A DNA stretch of 64,000 nucleotides from Deltaproteobacteria bacterium (GTDB taxonomy: Bacteria; Myxococcota_A; Polyangia; Polyangiales; JADJMO01), in assembly GCA_025363655.1 (NCBI GenBank), contig JANYDK010000123.1, positions 1 to 64,000 on the forward strand. Reading direction: 5' to 3'. Position numbers and translations under genes: made by a program. Below are positions 38,256-46,629 of this stretch, one piece after another (position 1 is the stretch's first letter; the number at the start of each line of letters is the position of its first letter). The notes under the pieces are model-generated. The model was not told the origin of the DNA. It was given only the letters and a program-made list of their open reading frames with translations, and made no database searches.

Positions 38256-40975
38256 CGCGCACGAGCAACGTCGCGACGAGGGTGCGAACCGTCGCCGAAC
38301 GAACGCCGACGGCGCGCGCGATCGACGCCTTCGACGAGGTGCTCGACTACCGCGCGCTCGTCTCCCGCGCCTCTACGCTGGGCGGCGCGCTCGCCGACGC
38401 GGGGGTGAGACGCGGACAGACCGTCGGCATTCTGCTGCATAAATCAGGCGCGATCGTCGTCGCGATGCTCGCCTGTCACCACCTCGGCGCAGCGTTCACC
38501 CCGCTCGATCCGTCGCTCCCGCCGGCGCGCCTCTCCCGCATGATCGCAGACGCGGGGATCGCGGTGGTGATCGCGCGCGAGACCGATGGCGCGCTCGCGC
38601 GTGAGCTGGGCGTGACCTTCGTCGATCTCGGCGCGCACGGACCCGACAGACCTCCCGTCGTGCTCGAGGACGACGACCTCGCCTACGTCATCTTCACCTC
38701 CGGCAGCACCGGCGTGCCCAAGGGCGTGGAGATCCTCCATCGCGGTCTCTTGCCGCTGATCGACGCGCAAATCGCGGCGTTTCAGGTCGATTCGTCGTCG
38801 CGATCGCTGCTGCTCCTCTCCACGAATTTCGACGCTTGCCTCTCGGACGTCTTCACGACCTTGGTCGCCGGCGCGACCTTGCACGTCCCCGAGCCGGCGG
38901 CGGTGGCGACCGTCGAGGGATTGCGATCGACGTTGCGCGCGCGGCGCATCACCCACGTCGACCTTCCGCCAGCGCTCCTTCGCGTGCTCCCGGCCGACGC
39001 GCTGGCAGAGGTGCGCGTGGTCATCGTCGGGGGAGAACCGTCGTCGCCGGCGCTGCTGCGACGATGGGCCTCGCGCGTGCGGCTCGTCGCCGTCTACGGC
39101 CCCACCGAAGCGACGATTTGCGCGAGCCTCACCGTCGTCGATGCACACCGTTGGGATCGGCCGAGCCTCGGAGAGCCCTTGCCGCACGTGCGTTTGTTGC
39201 TCTTGCCCGGCGGTGAGCTCGGCATCGGAGGACCTTGCCTCGCGCGGGGATATTCCGCGCAGCCCGCGCTGACGGCGGAGCGCTTCGTCATGCACGAAGG
39301 CGAGCGCATCTACCGCACCGGTGATCTCGTGCGCGCGTCTCCCGATGGCACCTTCGAGTTCCTCGGCCGGCGCGACAGGCAGCTGAAGCTGCACGGACGT
39401 CTGATCGCCCCCGAAGAAATCGAAGCCGCGCTCTTAGCGCATCCAGCCGTGCGCGAGGTCTTGGTGGCCTGTGAAGCGGGCGCGCTCGTGGCCCATGTCG
39501 TTCCGCTCGAGGAGCGTTCGATGGCACCGGCAACGTCGATGCGCGCGCACCTCGCCGAGTCTTTGCCGTCGTGGATGCTGCCGACCCGCTTCGTCACTCA
39601 TTCTTCGTTTCCGCGTACCGCGAGCGGCAAGATCGACGCGTCCGCGATCGCGGCGAGTTCCTCGAGCGATGGAAAGGGGCCGGAGAAGGGCCGCGGTGGT
39701 CCGCCCGAAGGACCTCGCGAACGCACGATAGCCCGTATTTTTCAGGAGATTCTCGGCATCGGCGAGCTCGGACGCGAAGACGATTTCTTCGCGCTCGGCG
39801 GCGATTCGCTCGGCGTGCTCGCGTTCGTGGCCGCCGCCGAAGCCGAGCGCCTCGGCATCCCCACCGAGGCGTTCACCCGCCCCTCGACGATCGCCGAGCT
39901 GGCGGTGGCGAGGGAGACCACGATGTCCGTCGCCGCGCTCGAAGACGACACGCGCCCGCTCGTTCGCGCGCCCGAGTCCACGACGGCGGGAGTCGAGCGT
40001 GCCCGAGATCGATCGCGGCGTACCGTCTTCGTCACCGGTGCGACCGGCTTCCTCGGAGTCCACTTGGTCGCTGCGCTGCTTCTCCGTGACGACGTCGAGG
40101 TGATCGCCCTCGTCCGCGCGAGCGACGACACCGAGGCCAAGACGCGGCTCGATCGGGCGCTGCGTGCGAATGTCGACACGGCGAAACTCTCGCCCAAACG
40201 AGCTCGGATCGTCGCCGGCGATATCAGCGTCGATCGCTTCGGGCTCTCGGGCGCGAGGTGGGACGAGCTCGCGCGCTCGGTCGATCACGTCTTCCACGTC
40301 GCTGCCGAGGTGAGCTACGCGCGCAGCCATCGTGACCTGCGGGAGGCCAACGTCGTCGGCACCGCACGCGTCCTCGAGCTCGCTGCCCGCGGCGGCGCCG
40401 CCTTCGCCCACGCGTCTACGCTCGACGTGATCGACGGCGCTCTCGAGGTGCGTGGCGGCTACGCACAGAGCAAGTGGGCCGCCGAGTGGCTGGTGCGGAG
40501 GTCACGCGAAGGGGCATGCCCGACGAGCATCCACCGCTTCGGCCTCCTCGCGGCCAGCGACGCGACCCTGGCCCGTCCGCGCGACGAGCTGCTTGCTCGG
40601 TTTTTGTGGCGAACCCGCGATCACGGCGTCGATCCCGAGCTGCTCCGGGACGGCGCCATCGACCTCGAGCCCGTCGATCATGCGGCGGCGGCGATGGTGC
40701 ACTTCGCACTCGATGCCGAGGTCACGAAGACGTACTTGCATGGTGGCAAGCAACGCATCCTCGTGTGCGAGCTCGTCCAAGAGATGCGTGCGCAGGGGCT
40801 CGACGTCGTCGTCCGCGCCGGTGGCGAAGCTCCTTCGACCTCGTCAGCGCTCTTCGCAGGCGACCGCGTCGTTTCGCGCCCTCGCGAGAGCGAGCCGAAA
40901 ATCCCCTTCGATCGACGCGCCTACGTCGCGAGGCTGATCGCGAGCGTCTTCGCCGAGAGCGGGTCGTGCGCATGA
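38252..40975 (+). CDS. NRPS-like protein: adenylation, thiolation and thioester reductase domains
   Basis: 907 residues, no condensation domain. Adenylation domain (about 1-470): FTSGSTGVPKG from 148, FDACLSDVF, VYGPTEAT, YRTGDLV and PRTASGKID. Thiolation domain with the phosphopantetheine serine in LGGDSL (Ser519). Reductase domain from about 590: VFVTGATGFLG for NADPH and the Tyr737/Lys741 pair in GYAQSKWAAE. It should activate an amino or carboxylic acid as an adenylate, load it on the carrier and release it as an aldehyde (or alcohol). ATG 38252 overlaps the upstream stop and has GGAG seven bases before it. The binding-pocket residues, aligned from memory to GrsA, read DASAIGVIC plus the terminal Lys, somewhat like aromatic amino acid pockets. 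Confidence 0.88.
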   Translation: MTRTSNVATRVRTVAERTPTARAIDAFDEVLDYRALVSRASTLGGALADAGVRRGQTVGILLHKSGAIVVAMLACHHLGAAFTPLDPSLPPARLSRMIADAGIAVVIARETDGALARELGVTFVDLGAHGPDRPPVVLEDDDLAYVIFTSGSTGVPKGVEILHRGLLPLIDAQIAAFQVDSSSRSLLLLSTNFDACLSDVFTTLVAGATLHVPEPAAVATVEGLRSTLRARRITHVDLPPALLRVLPADALAEVRVVIVGGEPSSPALLRRWASRVRLVAVYGPTEATICASLTVVDAHRWDRPSLGEPLPHVRLLLLPGGELGIGGPCLARGYSAQPALTAERFVMHEGERIYRTGDLVRASPDGTFEFLGRRDRQLKLHGRLIAPEEIEAALLAHPAVREVLVACEAGALVAHVVPLEERSMAPATSMRAHLAESLPSWMLPTRFVTHSSFPRTASGKIDASAIAASSSSDGKGPEKGRGGPPEGPRERTIARIFQEILGIGELGREDDFFALGGDSLGVLAFVAAAEAERLGIPTEAFTRPSTIAELAVARETTMSVAALEDDTRPLVRAPESTTAGVERARDRSRRTVFVTGATGFLGVHLVAALLLRDDVEVIALVRASDDTEAKTRLDRALRANVDTAKLSPKRARIVAGDISVDRFGLSGARWDELARSVDHVFHVAAEVSYARSHRDLREANVVGTARVLELAARGGAAFAHASTLDVIDGALEVRGGYAQSKWAAEWLVRRSREGACPTSIHRFGLLAASDATLARPRDELLARFLWRTRDHGVDPELLRDGAIDLEPVDHAAAAMVHFALDAEVTKTYLHGGKQRILVCELVQEMRAQGLDVVVRAGGEAPSTSSALFAGDRVVSRPRESEPKIPFDRRAYVARLIASVFAESGSCA

Positions 40976-41973
40976 CCGTCACGAAGCCTCGACGCGGATT
41001 GGTGCTCGGCAAGTTCCTCCCGCCGCACGCCGGGCACGTCCATCTCGTCGACTTCGCGCGCGCCCATTGCGACGAGCTGGCGGTCGTCGTCGGGACGCTC
41101 GCGCGCGAGCCGATCCCCGGCGAGGTGCGCTTCGGCTGGATGCGCGAGCTCTTCCCCGACGCGCACGTGCTCCACCTCACCGACGAGAACCCCCAATACC
41201 CCGAAGAGCATCCGGACTTCTGGAACATCTGGAAATCGAGCCTGAAGCGCGTCTTGCCGTTCGACATCGACCTCGTCTTCGCCTCCGAACCGTACGGCGC
41301 GAAGTTGGCGGAGGTGCTCGGCGCAGAGTTCGTGCCGGTCGACGTCGAGCGCGTCCACGTGCCCATCAGCGGCACCGCCCTCCGCGCCGATCCGATGACC
41401 CACTTTCGTTTTCTGCCGCGCTGCGTACGTCCGTGGTTCGTACGCCGCGTGTGCGTCTTCGGACCGGAGTCGACCGGAAAGACGACGCTCGCCCGACGTC
41501 TCGCCGAGCGCTTCGAAACCACCTGGGTGCCCGAGTTTGCGCGCGCATACCTCGAAGCACGCGGAGGCGTCGTCGATGACGCCGACTTCGCGCCGATCGC
41601 GCGCGGGCAGATCTCCTCCGAGGAGGCGCTGGCCAAGGACGCCGATCGCGTGCTTTTCTGCGATACCGACGTGCTGACGACGACGATGTGGAGCGACGCG
41701 CTGAGGGGCCACTGCGACGCGTGGATTCGCGCCGAGGCCGAGCGACGTACATACGATTGTTATCTATTGACCGACGTCGACGTGCCGTTCGTGGACGATC
41801 TGGTGCGCTATCTGCCGAACGAGCGTCGCGCCTTTCACGCGCGCTGCGTAGAGGCGCTGGAGACGCGGGGACGACGATTCGTCCACGTGCGCGGCTCGTG
41901 GGACGAACGCTTCGCCATCGCCGAGGCCGCGGTGCTCGAGCTGCTCGCGGAGAAACCGGAGGAGCCGACGTGA
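40972..41973 (+). CDS. nadR: NadR-like NMN adenylyltransferase / ribosylnicotinamide kinase
   Basis: 333 residues, lacking the DNA-binding helix-turn-helix of enterobacterial NadR. The nucleotidyltransferase part has GKFLPPHAGHVHL (13-25, the HxGH signature) and ISGTALR (132-138). The kinase part has Walker A GPESTGKTT (164-172) and VPEFARAYLE. Both catalytic centres look intact. The known family reactions are nicotinamide riboside to NMN and NMN to NAD. Start ATG overlaps the NRPS-like stop and the stop overlaps the GMC start, so it is embedded in the cluster. It could supply NAD(P), or act on a pyridine-type nucleoside in the pathway; the latter is speculation. Confidence 0.85.
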   Translation: MTVTKPRRGLVLGKFLPPHAGHVHLVDFARAHCDELAVVVGTLAREPIPGEVRFGWMRELFPDAHVLHLTDENPQYPEEHPDFWNIWKSSLKRVLPFDIDLVFASEPYGAKLAEVLGAEFVPVDVERVHVPISGTALRADPMTHFRFLPRCVRPWFVRRVCVFGPESTGKTTLARRLAERFETTWVPEFARAYLEARGGVVDDADFAPIARGQISSEEALAKDADRVLFCDTDVLTTTMWSDALRGHCDAWIRAEAERRTYDCYLLTDVDVPFVDDLVRYLPNERRAFHARCVEALETRGRRFVHVRGSWDERFAIAEAAVLELLAEKPEEPT

Positions 41974-43502
41974 GGAACGAGGCTTTCGCAGACACCATCG
42001 TCGTCGGCGCGGGAAGCTCCGGTGCGGTCATCGCGAGCCGCGCGACCGAGCGGAGCGATCGCGAGATTCTCCTCGTCGAAGCCGGCCCCGACTACGCCGA
42101 GCTGGGCGATCTGGCGCGCGACCTCCGCGACGGCACGCGCAACTCGATGTGGTCGCACGACTGGCGCTTCCGTCATCGGCCGCTGCCGGGTCAGGTGATT
42201 TTCCCTTTTCCGCGCGGCAAGATCGTCGGCGGCTCCTCGGCGGTGAACACCTGCATCGCCATCCGCGGGCAGCCCTACGACTACGACGAGTGGGCCGAGC
42301 TCGGTCTCCCCGATTGGACCTGGGAGCAGTGCCTGCCGGCGTTCAAGCGCATCGAGGACGACCGCGATCTGGTGAACGAGTGGCACGGCCAAGGCGGCCC
42401 GATCCCCGTGCGTCGTCATCCGCGAAGCGAGCTCACGCCGTGGCAGGCGGCCTTCACCGATGCCTGTTTGGGGCTTGGTTTTCCGGCCTGCAGCGATCAC
42501 AACGACCCGACCCAACGTGGCGTCGGGCCGCACACCATGAACAAGATCGACGGCGTCCGTCAGAGCGCCGCGCGTGGCTATCTGCGAGCCGAAGTGCGCG
42601 CACGGCCGAACCTGAAGATCCTCGCCGACACCTTGGTGCGCCGCGTCCTCGTCGAGGGAGGTCAGGTCTCCGGCATCGAGATCGAACGCGGCGGCAGCGT
42701 CAGCACCATCGGCGCCCGTCGCGTCTTCCTCTGCGGCGGCGCCATCGGAACGCCTGGAATTCTCCTGCGATCGGGCATCGGACCGCGTGAGCGCATCGAG
42801 CGCCTCGGCGTCGATCTCGTCGCCAATCTGCCCGGCGTCGCCGCGCGTCTCCTCGATCATCCGGGCGTCGCCATCTTCCTCGTTCCGAAGCCGAAGAGCT
42901 TCGTCCCGACGCATCTCATCCAGTCGCTGCTCCGCTTCACCTCCGAAGGGAGCCCCTATCGCGACGACATGCAGCTGCAGGCTGGCTCCTTCGTTCCCTT
43001 GCCGCGCAACGCCGGCGTCCTCCCGCTCGTCTCCATCATGAGCAGCGTCGGCAAACCCCGCGGGCACGGGAAAATCCACTTCGAGAGCGCCGATCCGCGG
43101 AGTCGTCCCCGCATCGAGAGCGACCTCCTCGGCCACCCGCGCGATCTCGACTGCGCCGTACAAGCGATGGAGCTCGCGTGGCTTTGCGCCAGCAGCAAAG
43201 AGATGCGCGAGCACGCAGTCTTTCTTTGGCCGGGTGAGCGCACGCTCCATCGCCGCGACTGGATCCGCGAGTTCGTCGTCAAGAGCTGCGACTCCGGCTA
43301 CCACCCCTGTGGCACCGCGCCGATGGGACCGGACGACGACGAAGAGGCGGTGTGTGACGGTCGCGGTCGCGTGCGCCAGGTCGACGGCCTCTTCGTCGCC
43401 GACGCCAGCGCGATGCCGACGATTCCCAGCGCGAACACCAATTTTCCCACCTTGATGATGGGCGAGCGGTTCGGCGAATGGGTGCGCGACGGCGGCGTGT
43501 GA
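41970..43502 (+). CDS. GMC-family flavin-dependent oxidoreductase
   Basis: 510 residues from GTG 41970, which overlaps the previous stop (GTGA) and has a strong GGAGGAG (41958-41964) five bases upstream. FAD-binding GAGSSG (13-18) and LLVEAGPDY, then the GMC signature KIVGGSSAVNTCIAIRG and, near the C-terminus, YHPCGTAPMG (catalytic His445) and NTNFPTLMM (Asn491 as likely second catalytic residue). Family members (choline and alcohol dehydrogenases or oxidases) oxidise alcohols to carbonyls. Here it probably acts on the cluster's intermediate. No signal peptide, so a cytoplasmic reaction is expected. Confidence 0.9.
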   Translation: MRNEAFADTIVVGAGSSGAVIASRATERSDREILLVEAGPDYAELGDLARDLRDGTRNSMWSHDWRFRHRPLPGQVIFPFPRGKIVGGSSAVNTCIAIRGQPYDYDEWAELGLPDWTWEQCLPAFKRIEDDRDLVNEWHGQGGPIPVRRHPRSELTPWQAAFTDACLGLGFPACSDHNDPTQRGVGPHTMNKIDGVRQSAARGYLRAEVRARPNLKILADTLVRRVLVEGGQVSGIEIERGGSVSTIGARRVFLCGGAIGTPGILLRSGIGPRERIERLGVDLVANLPGVAARLLDHPGVAIFLVPKPKSFVPTHLIQSLLRFTSEGSPYRDDMQLQAGSFVPLPRNAGVLPLVSIMSSVGKPRGHGKIHFESADPRSRPRIESDLLGHPRDLDCAVQAMELAWLCASSKEMREHAVFLWPGERTLHRRDWIREFVVKSCDSGYHPCGTAPMGPDDDEEAVCDGRGRVRQVDGLFVADASAMPTIPSANTNFPTLMMGERFGEWVRDGGV

Positions 43503-43600
43503 CTCTGGTGCCTCGCTTCGTCTACTTTCATCGATTGGGCGGCGCGCCCGCGGAAGACGTGCCTCGGCTCTTGCGCGAAACGCTGCGCGGATCGGGGTAG
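43499..43600 (+). CDS. Possible 33-residue peptide at the end of the cluster
   Basis: A GTG at 43499 overlaps the GMC stop codon in the same GTGA fashion as the other junctions and opens 33 codons to TAG at 43598. The predicted peptide is basic and amphipathic (begins MTLVPRFVYFHRLGG, ends in LLRETLRGSG). No ribosome-binding site is evident, so expression would rely on coupling. It may be a chance frame; only the conserved junction pattern argues for it. Confidence 0.25.
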   Translation: MTLVPRFVYFHRLGGAPAEDVPRLLRETLRGSG

Positions 43601-43641
43601 CTCCGCATTCGGGCCACGTCGTGCTAGATCGCCGCGCCGCC

Positions 43642-45309
43642 ATGCAGTCACTTCAAGTCAACGCCGTCACCAAGGCCTACGGGTCCAAGAAGCTCTTCAC
43701 CGACGTCTCGGTGTCGTTCACCGAGGGTCGACGCTACGGCCTCACCGGTCCGAACGGCGCCGGCAAGTCGACGTTCATGAAGATCCTCGCCGGCGACCTC
43801 GACCCCGACAGCGGCGTCGTCTCGCGCGCCGAGAAGACGTCGGTCCTCCGGCAAGATCAGTTCGCCTTCGAAGACAACCGCGTCGTCGACGTGGTCCTGA
43901 TGGGCAACAAGAAGCTGTGGGCGGCGATGCAAGAGAAGGAAGTCATCCTCGCCAAGGAGAACATCTCCGACGACGAAGGCGAACGACTCGGCGAGCTCGA
44001 AGGCATCATCGCGGAAGAGGACGGCTACACCGCCGAGCCCGAAGCCGCGTCGCTCCTCGACGGCCTCGGCATCCCCATCGGGCAGCACGAACGCAAGATG
44101 AAGGAAGTCGCGGGAGGCCTGAAATTACGGATCCTCCTCGCGCAGGCCCTCTTCGGCAAACCGGAGACGCTCCTCCTCGACGAGCCGACCAACAACCTCG
44201 ACCTCGACACCATCCGCTGGCTCGAGCGCTTCCTCTGCGACTACCAGGGCGTGCTCGTGACCATCAGCCACGATCGCCACTTCCTCAACCAGATCTGCAC
44301 GCACATCGCCGACATCGATTACGAGACGATCATCGTCTACACCGGCAGCTACGACGAGATGGTCATGGCCAAGAGCGCCGTGCGCGGCCGCGTCGAGCAA
44401 GAGAACAGCGAGCGGCAGAAGAAGATCACCCAGCTGCAGGAGTTCGTCGCCAAGTTCGGCGCCGGCACGCGCGCGTCACAGGTGCAGAGCCGCAAGAAGC
44501 AAATCGAGAAGCTCGCGCTCGCCGACCTCAAGAAATCGAACATCGCGCGTCCGTTCATCCACCTGCAGGTGAAGAAGCCTTCGGGCAAGCAGACGCTCAC
44601 CATCGAAGATCTCGGCAAATCGTGGGACCTCTCCGAGCGCGACGGCGGCGGCAAGCTGACGGTCGCCAAGAGCTTCACCACCCTCGTCACCAAGGGCGAG
44701 AAGGTGGCGATCATCGGCCACAACGGCGTCGGCAAGACGACCTTGTGCAAGATGCTGATGGGCGAGCTCCCGCCCGACACGGGGACCATCACCTGGGGCC
44801 ATCAGGTCTCCCTTGGCTACCTCGCGCAAGATCACCGCGAGAGCATCCCCGACGACACCACGGTCAACGAGTGGCTTCACTCGTTCGATCACACCGCCGG
44901 ACTGCAAGACGTCCGCGGTCTCCTCGGGAAGATGCTCTTCACCGGCGAAGAGGGCCTGAAGCCGACGCACGCACTCTCCGGCGGCGAAGCGGTGCGCCTC
45001 ATCTTCTGCAAGTTGATGCTCACCAAGGACAACGTCCTCATCCTCGACGAGCCGACGAACCACCTCGATCTCGAGTCGATCGTCGCGCTCGGCGATGCAT
45101 TGACTCGTTATGAAGGCACCGCGTTCGTGGTCACCCACGACCGCGATCTCATCGCCGGCTTCGCCACGCGCCTCTTCGCCTTCACCGACGAAGGCCTCGT
45201 CGACTTCCGCGGCAGCTACGACCAGTTCCTCGAGAAGCACGGCGAAGCCGCCGCCGCCGCAGCGAAGGCCAGCGGCGGCGGGAAGAAGTCGCAGCGCCCG
45301 GGGAAGTAG
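43642..45309 (+). CDS. ABC-F family ATPase (YbiT-like)
   Basis: 555 residues from ATG 43642; a GTG 21 bases upstream is in frame but less likely. Two ABC domains without membrane segments: first with Walker A GPNGAGKST, a VAGGLKLRILLAQAL signature in place of LSGGQ, and LLLDEPTNNLD; second with GHNGVGKTT, ALSGGEAVRLIFCKLM and LILDEPTNHLD. A charged linker (about 240-310, PtIM region) lies between them. ABC-F proteins bind ribosomes and regulate or protect translation; the diverged first signature is typical of the YbiT branch. The C-terminal tail is Ala/Lys-rich. Stop abuts the convergent gene with no gap. Confidence 0.9.
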   Translation: MQSLQVNAVTKAYGSKKLFTDVSVSFTEGRRYGLTGPNGAGKSTFMKILAGDLDPDSGVVSRAEKTSVLRQDQFAFEDNRVVDVVLMGNKKLWAAMQEKEVILAKENISDDEGERLGELEGIIAEEDGYTAEPEAASLLDGLGIPIGQHERKMKEVAGGLKLRILLAQALFGKPETLLLDEPTNNLDLDTIRWLERFLCDYQGVLVTISHDRHFLNQICTHIADIDYETIIVYTGSYDEMVMAKSAVRGRVEQENSERQKKITQLQEFVAKFGAGTRASQVQSRKKQIEKLALADLKKSNIARPFIHLQVKKPSGKQTLTIEDLGKSWDLSERDGGGKLTVAKSFTTLVTKGEKVAIIGHNGVGKTTLCKMLMGELPPDTGTITWGHQVSLGYLAQDHRESIPDDTTVNEWLHSFDHTAGLQDVRGLLGKMLFTGEEGLKPTHALSGGEAVRLIFCKLMLTKDNVLILDEPTNHLDLESIVALGDALTRYEGTAFVVTHDRDLIAGFATRLFAFTDEGLVDFRGSYDQFLEKHGEAAAAAAKASGGGKKSQRPGK

Positions 45310-46512
45310 TCAGTCGTCGTCACTGTCATCGTCGTCGGCGTCGTCCTCACCGGGATGGACGCGTAGCTCTTCGGCGAGGGCGATCATCGCCGCGAGGTTG
45401 ACGACGTGTTTCGTCTTCAGCTTCACGACGGGGCGCTTGTTTCCGCGGGCGAAGACCTCGAGCTTGCCGTCCCAGGTACCGAGCCGTTCGAGCTGATTCC
45501 ATGCCACTACGGTGCCGCCGTGGGCGAGGCCGTCGGTGCGAAGCGTGATGGCGCCGAACGCGACGGGCTCTCCGCGATGCATCTTCTCGATCGCGGCGCG
45601 GAGGATTGGACCGGCGGAGGCCTCGGCGATTTTGTCGCGCACGGTGCTGACGTCTTCGAGATCGGGCGTGAAACGAATCACCGAACCCTCGCGCGTCGTC
45701 ACCTTGACCCAGCCATAGGTGCCCGAAGATTTGCCGCCGACGATCTCGTAAATCCAGCTCTGGAGCGAGACGACGTCTTTCCACCGCGTCGCTTGGGTCG
45801 CGCCGCCGCGACGAAAGACGAAGCCGCGCCGATGGAGGCGGAGGCGGATGTTGCGCACGAGGAGGAGCTTGATCGCGACGAAGAGCCCGAGCGGAAAGAG
45901 CGCGCAGGGAAACCACTCCGGCGAGAACGAAGTGATGTCGCTCGGCAAACCGCGATCGAGCGTGAGGATCACCGCGAGCCCGGCGGTGATCGCCATCAGC
46001 CCCGGCCCCGAGAAGAGATACTTGAACCGCGCTTCGCTCGAGAGTTTGTATTGAAACCGAAAGGCGCCGAGCCCCTTCGCTTCGGCGACGACGTCCATCG
46101 CGCGTGAGACATCGTCGGGCTTGCCGTCACGACCTTCGACTTTGACCTCGAAGGGGAAAGAGGGATCGTCGGCGAGAGGGTTGCGAGGCGGATTTTTCGG
46201 CCCGTAATCGTCGTCGTAGTCGTCGAGCGCGGATGCGGATGCGGGTGCAGGCGCGGGCGCGTATTGCTGTTGCTGCGCGTATGGCTGCTGCTGGGCCCAC
46301 TGCTGTTGGCGGGCGTACTCCTGTTGTTGTTGCGACCACTGTTGAGCGTGCTGCTGCTGCTGCGCCCATTGTTGTTGGGCGTACCATTGCTGCTGGGCTT
46401 CTTCGGGGGTGAGGGGCGCTCCGGGCGCGTTGTACGGTTGGGCCGGTTGGACGTTCGGGTTCGCCTGCTGCGGATGCGTCGGCCATCCGGGCGGCGGTCG
46501 GTCGTTGCTCAT
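45310..46512 (-). CDS. Gln-rich membrane protein with DUF6585-like domain
   Basis: 400 residues. The first 90 residues are Pro- and Gln-rich (repeated QQQWAQQQ), likely disordered. Two hydrophobic segments lie near 170-188 and 203-222. The C-terminal half (LRLHRRGFVFRRGGATQATRWKDVVSLQ, then VAFGAITLRTDGLAHGGTVVAW) resembles the PH-like repeated domain of DUF6585 proteins, from memory. The end is a run of Asp residues. ATG 46512 is supported by context but its Shine-Dalgarno (AAAGG) is very close to the start. Function unknown, probably membrane-bound. Confidence 0.62.
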   Translation of the reverse strand: MSNDRPPPGWPTHPQQANPNVQPAQPYNAPGAPLTPEEAQQQWYAQQQWAQQQQHAQQWSQQQQEYARQQQWAQQQPYAQQQQYAPAPAPASASALDDYDDDYGPKNPPRNPLADDPSFPFEVKVEGRDGKPDDVSRAMDVVAEAKGLGAFRFQYKLSSEARFKYLFSGPGLMAITAGLAVILTLDRGLPSDITSFSPEWFPCALFPLGLFVAIKLLLVRNIRLRLHRRGFVFRRGGATQATRWKDVVSLQSWIYEIVGGKSSGTYGWVKVTTREGSVIRFTPDLEDVSTVRDKIAEASAGPILRAAIEKMHRGEPVAFGAITLRTDGLAHGGTVVAWNQLERLGTWDGKLEVFARGNKRPVVKLKTKHVVNLAAMIALAEELRVHPGEDDADDDDSDDD

Positions 46513-46629
46513 GTCCTTTGAGACAGCTGCATCGGGGGCGGCGTTACTCGGGCGTGAATTGCTCGGGAAATCATGGTGGTTCGGCGGTGGAATCGACGGG
46601 CGGGGAGGCGTGCTAGTGTGCGCGCGATC

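Larger units (their letters stand above)
34539..43600 (+). other. Candidate biosynthetic gene cluster (one-module NRPS-like operon)
   Basis: Six clear genes and one possible small ORF run in one direction with gaps of four bases or less or four-base start/stop overlaps: MDR dehydrogenase, asparagine synthetase, Fe(II)/2OG oxygenase-like enzyme, adenylation-thiolation-reductase protein, NadR-like bifunctional enzyme, GMC oxidoreductase, 33-codon ORF. The content (carboxylate activation on a carrier, reductive release, hydroxylation, amidation, alcohol oxidation) is that of a small natural-product pathway. No phosphopantetheinyl transferase, transporter or regulator lies within it; the ABC permease and ABC-F genes flank it but are not obviously part of it. 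Confidence 0.7.

Noticed and set aside
46255-46400. Short repeated units that might suggest a CRISPR-like or satellite array.
   Set aside because: They are codon repeats for poly-Gln (CAG/CAA on the minus strand) with no spacer/repeat periodicity.
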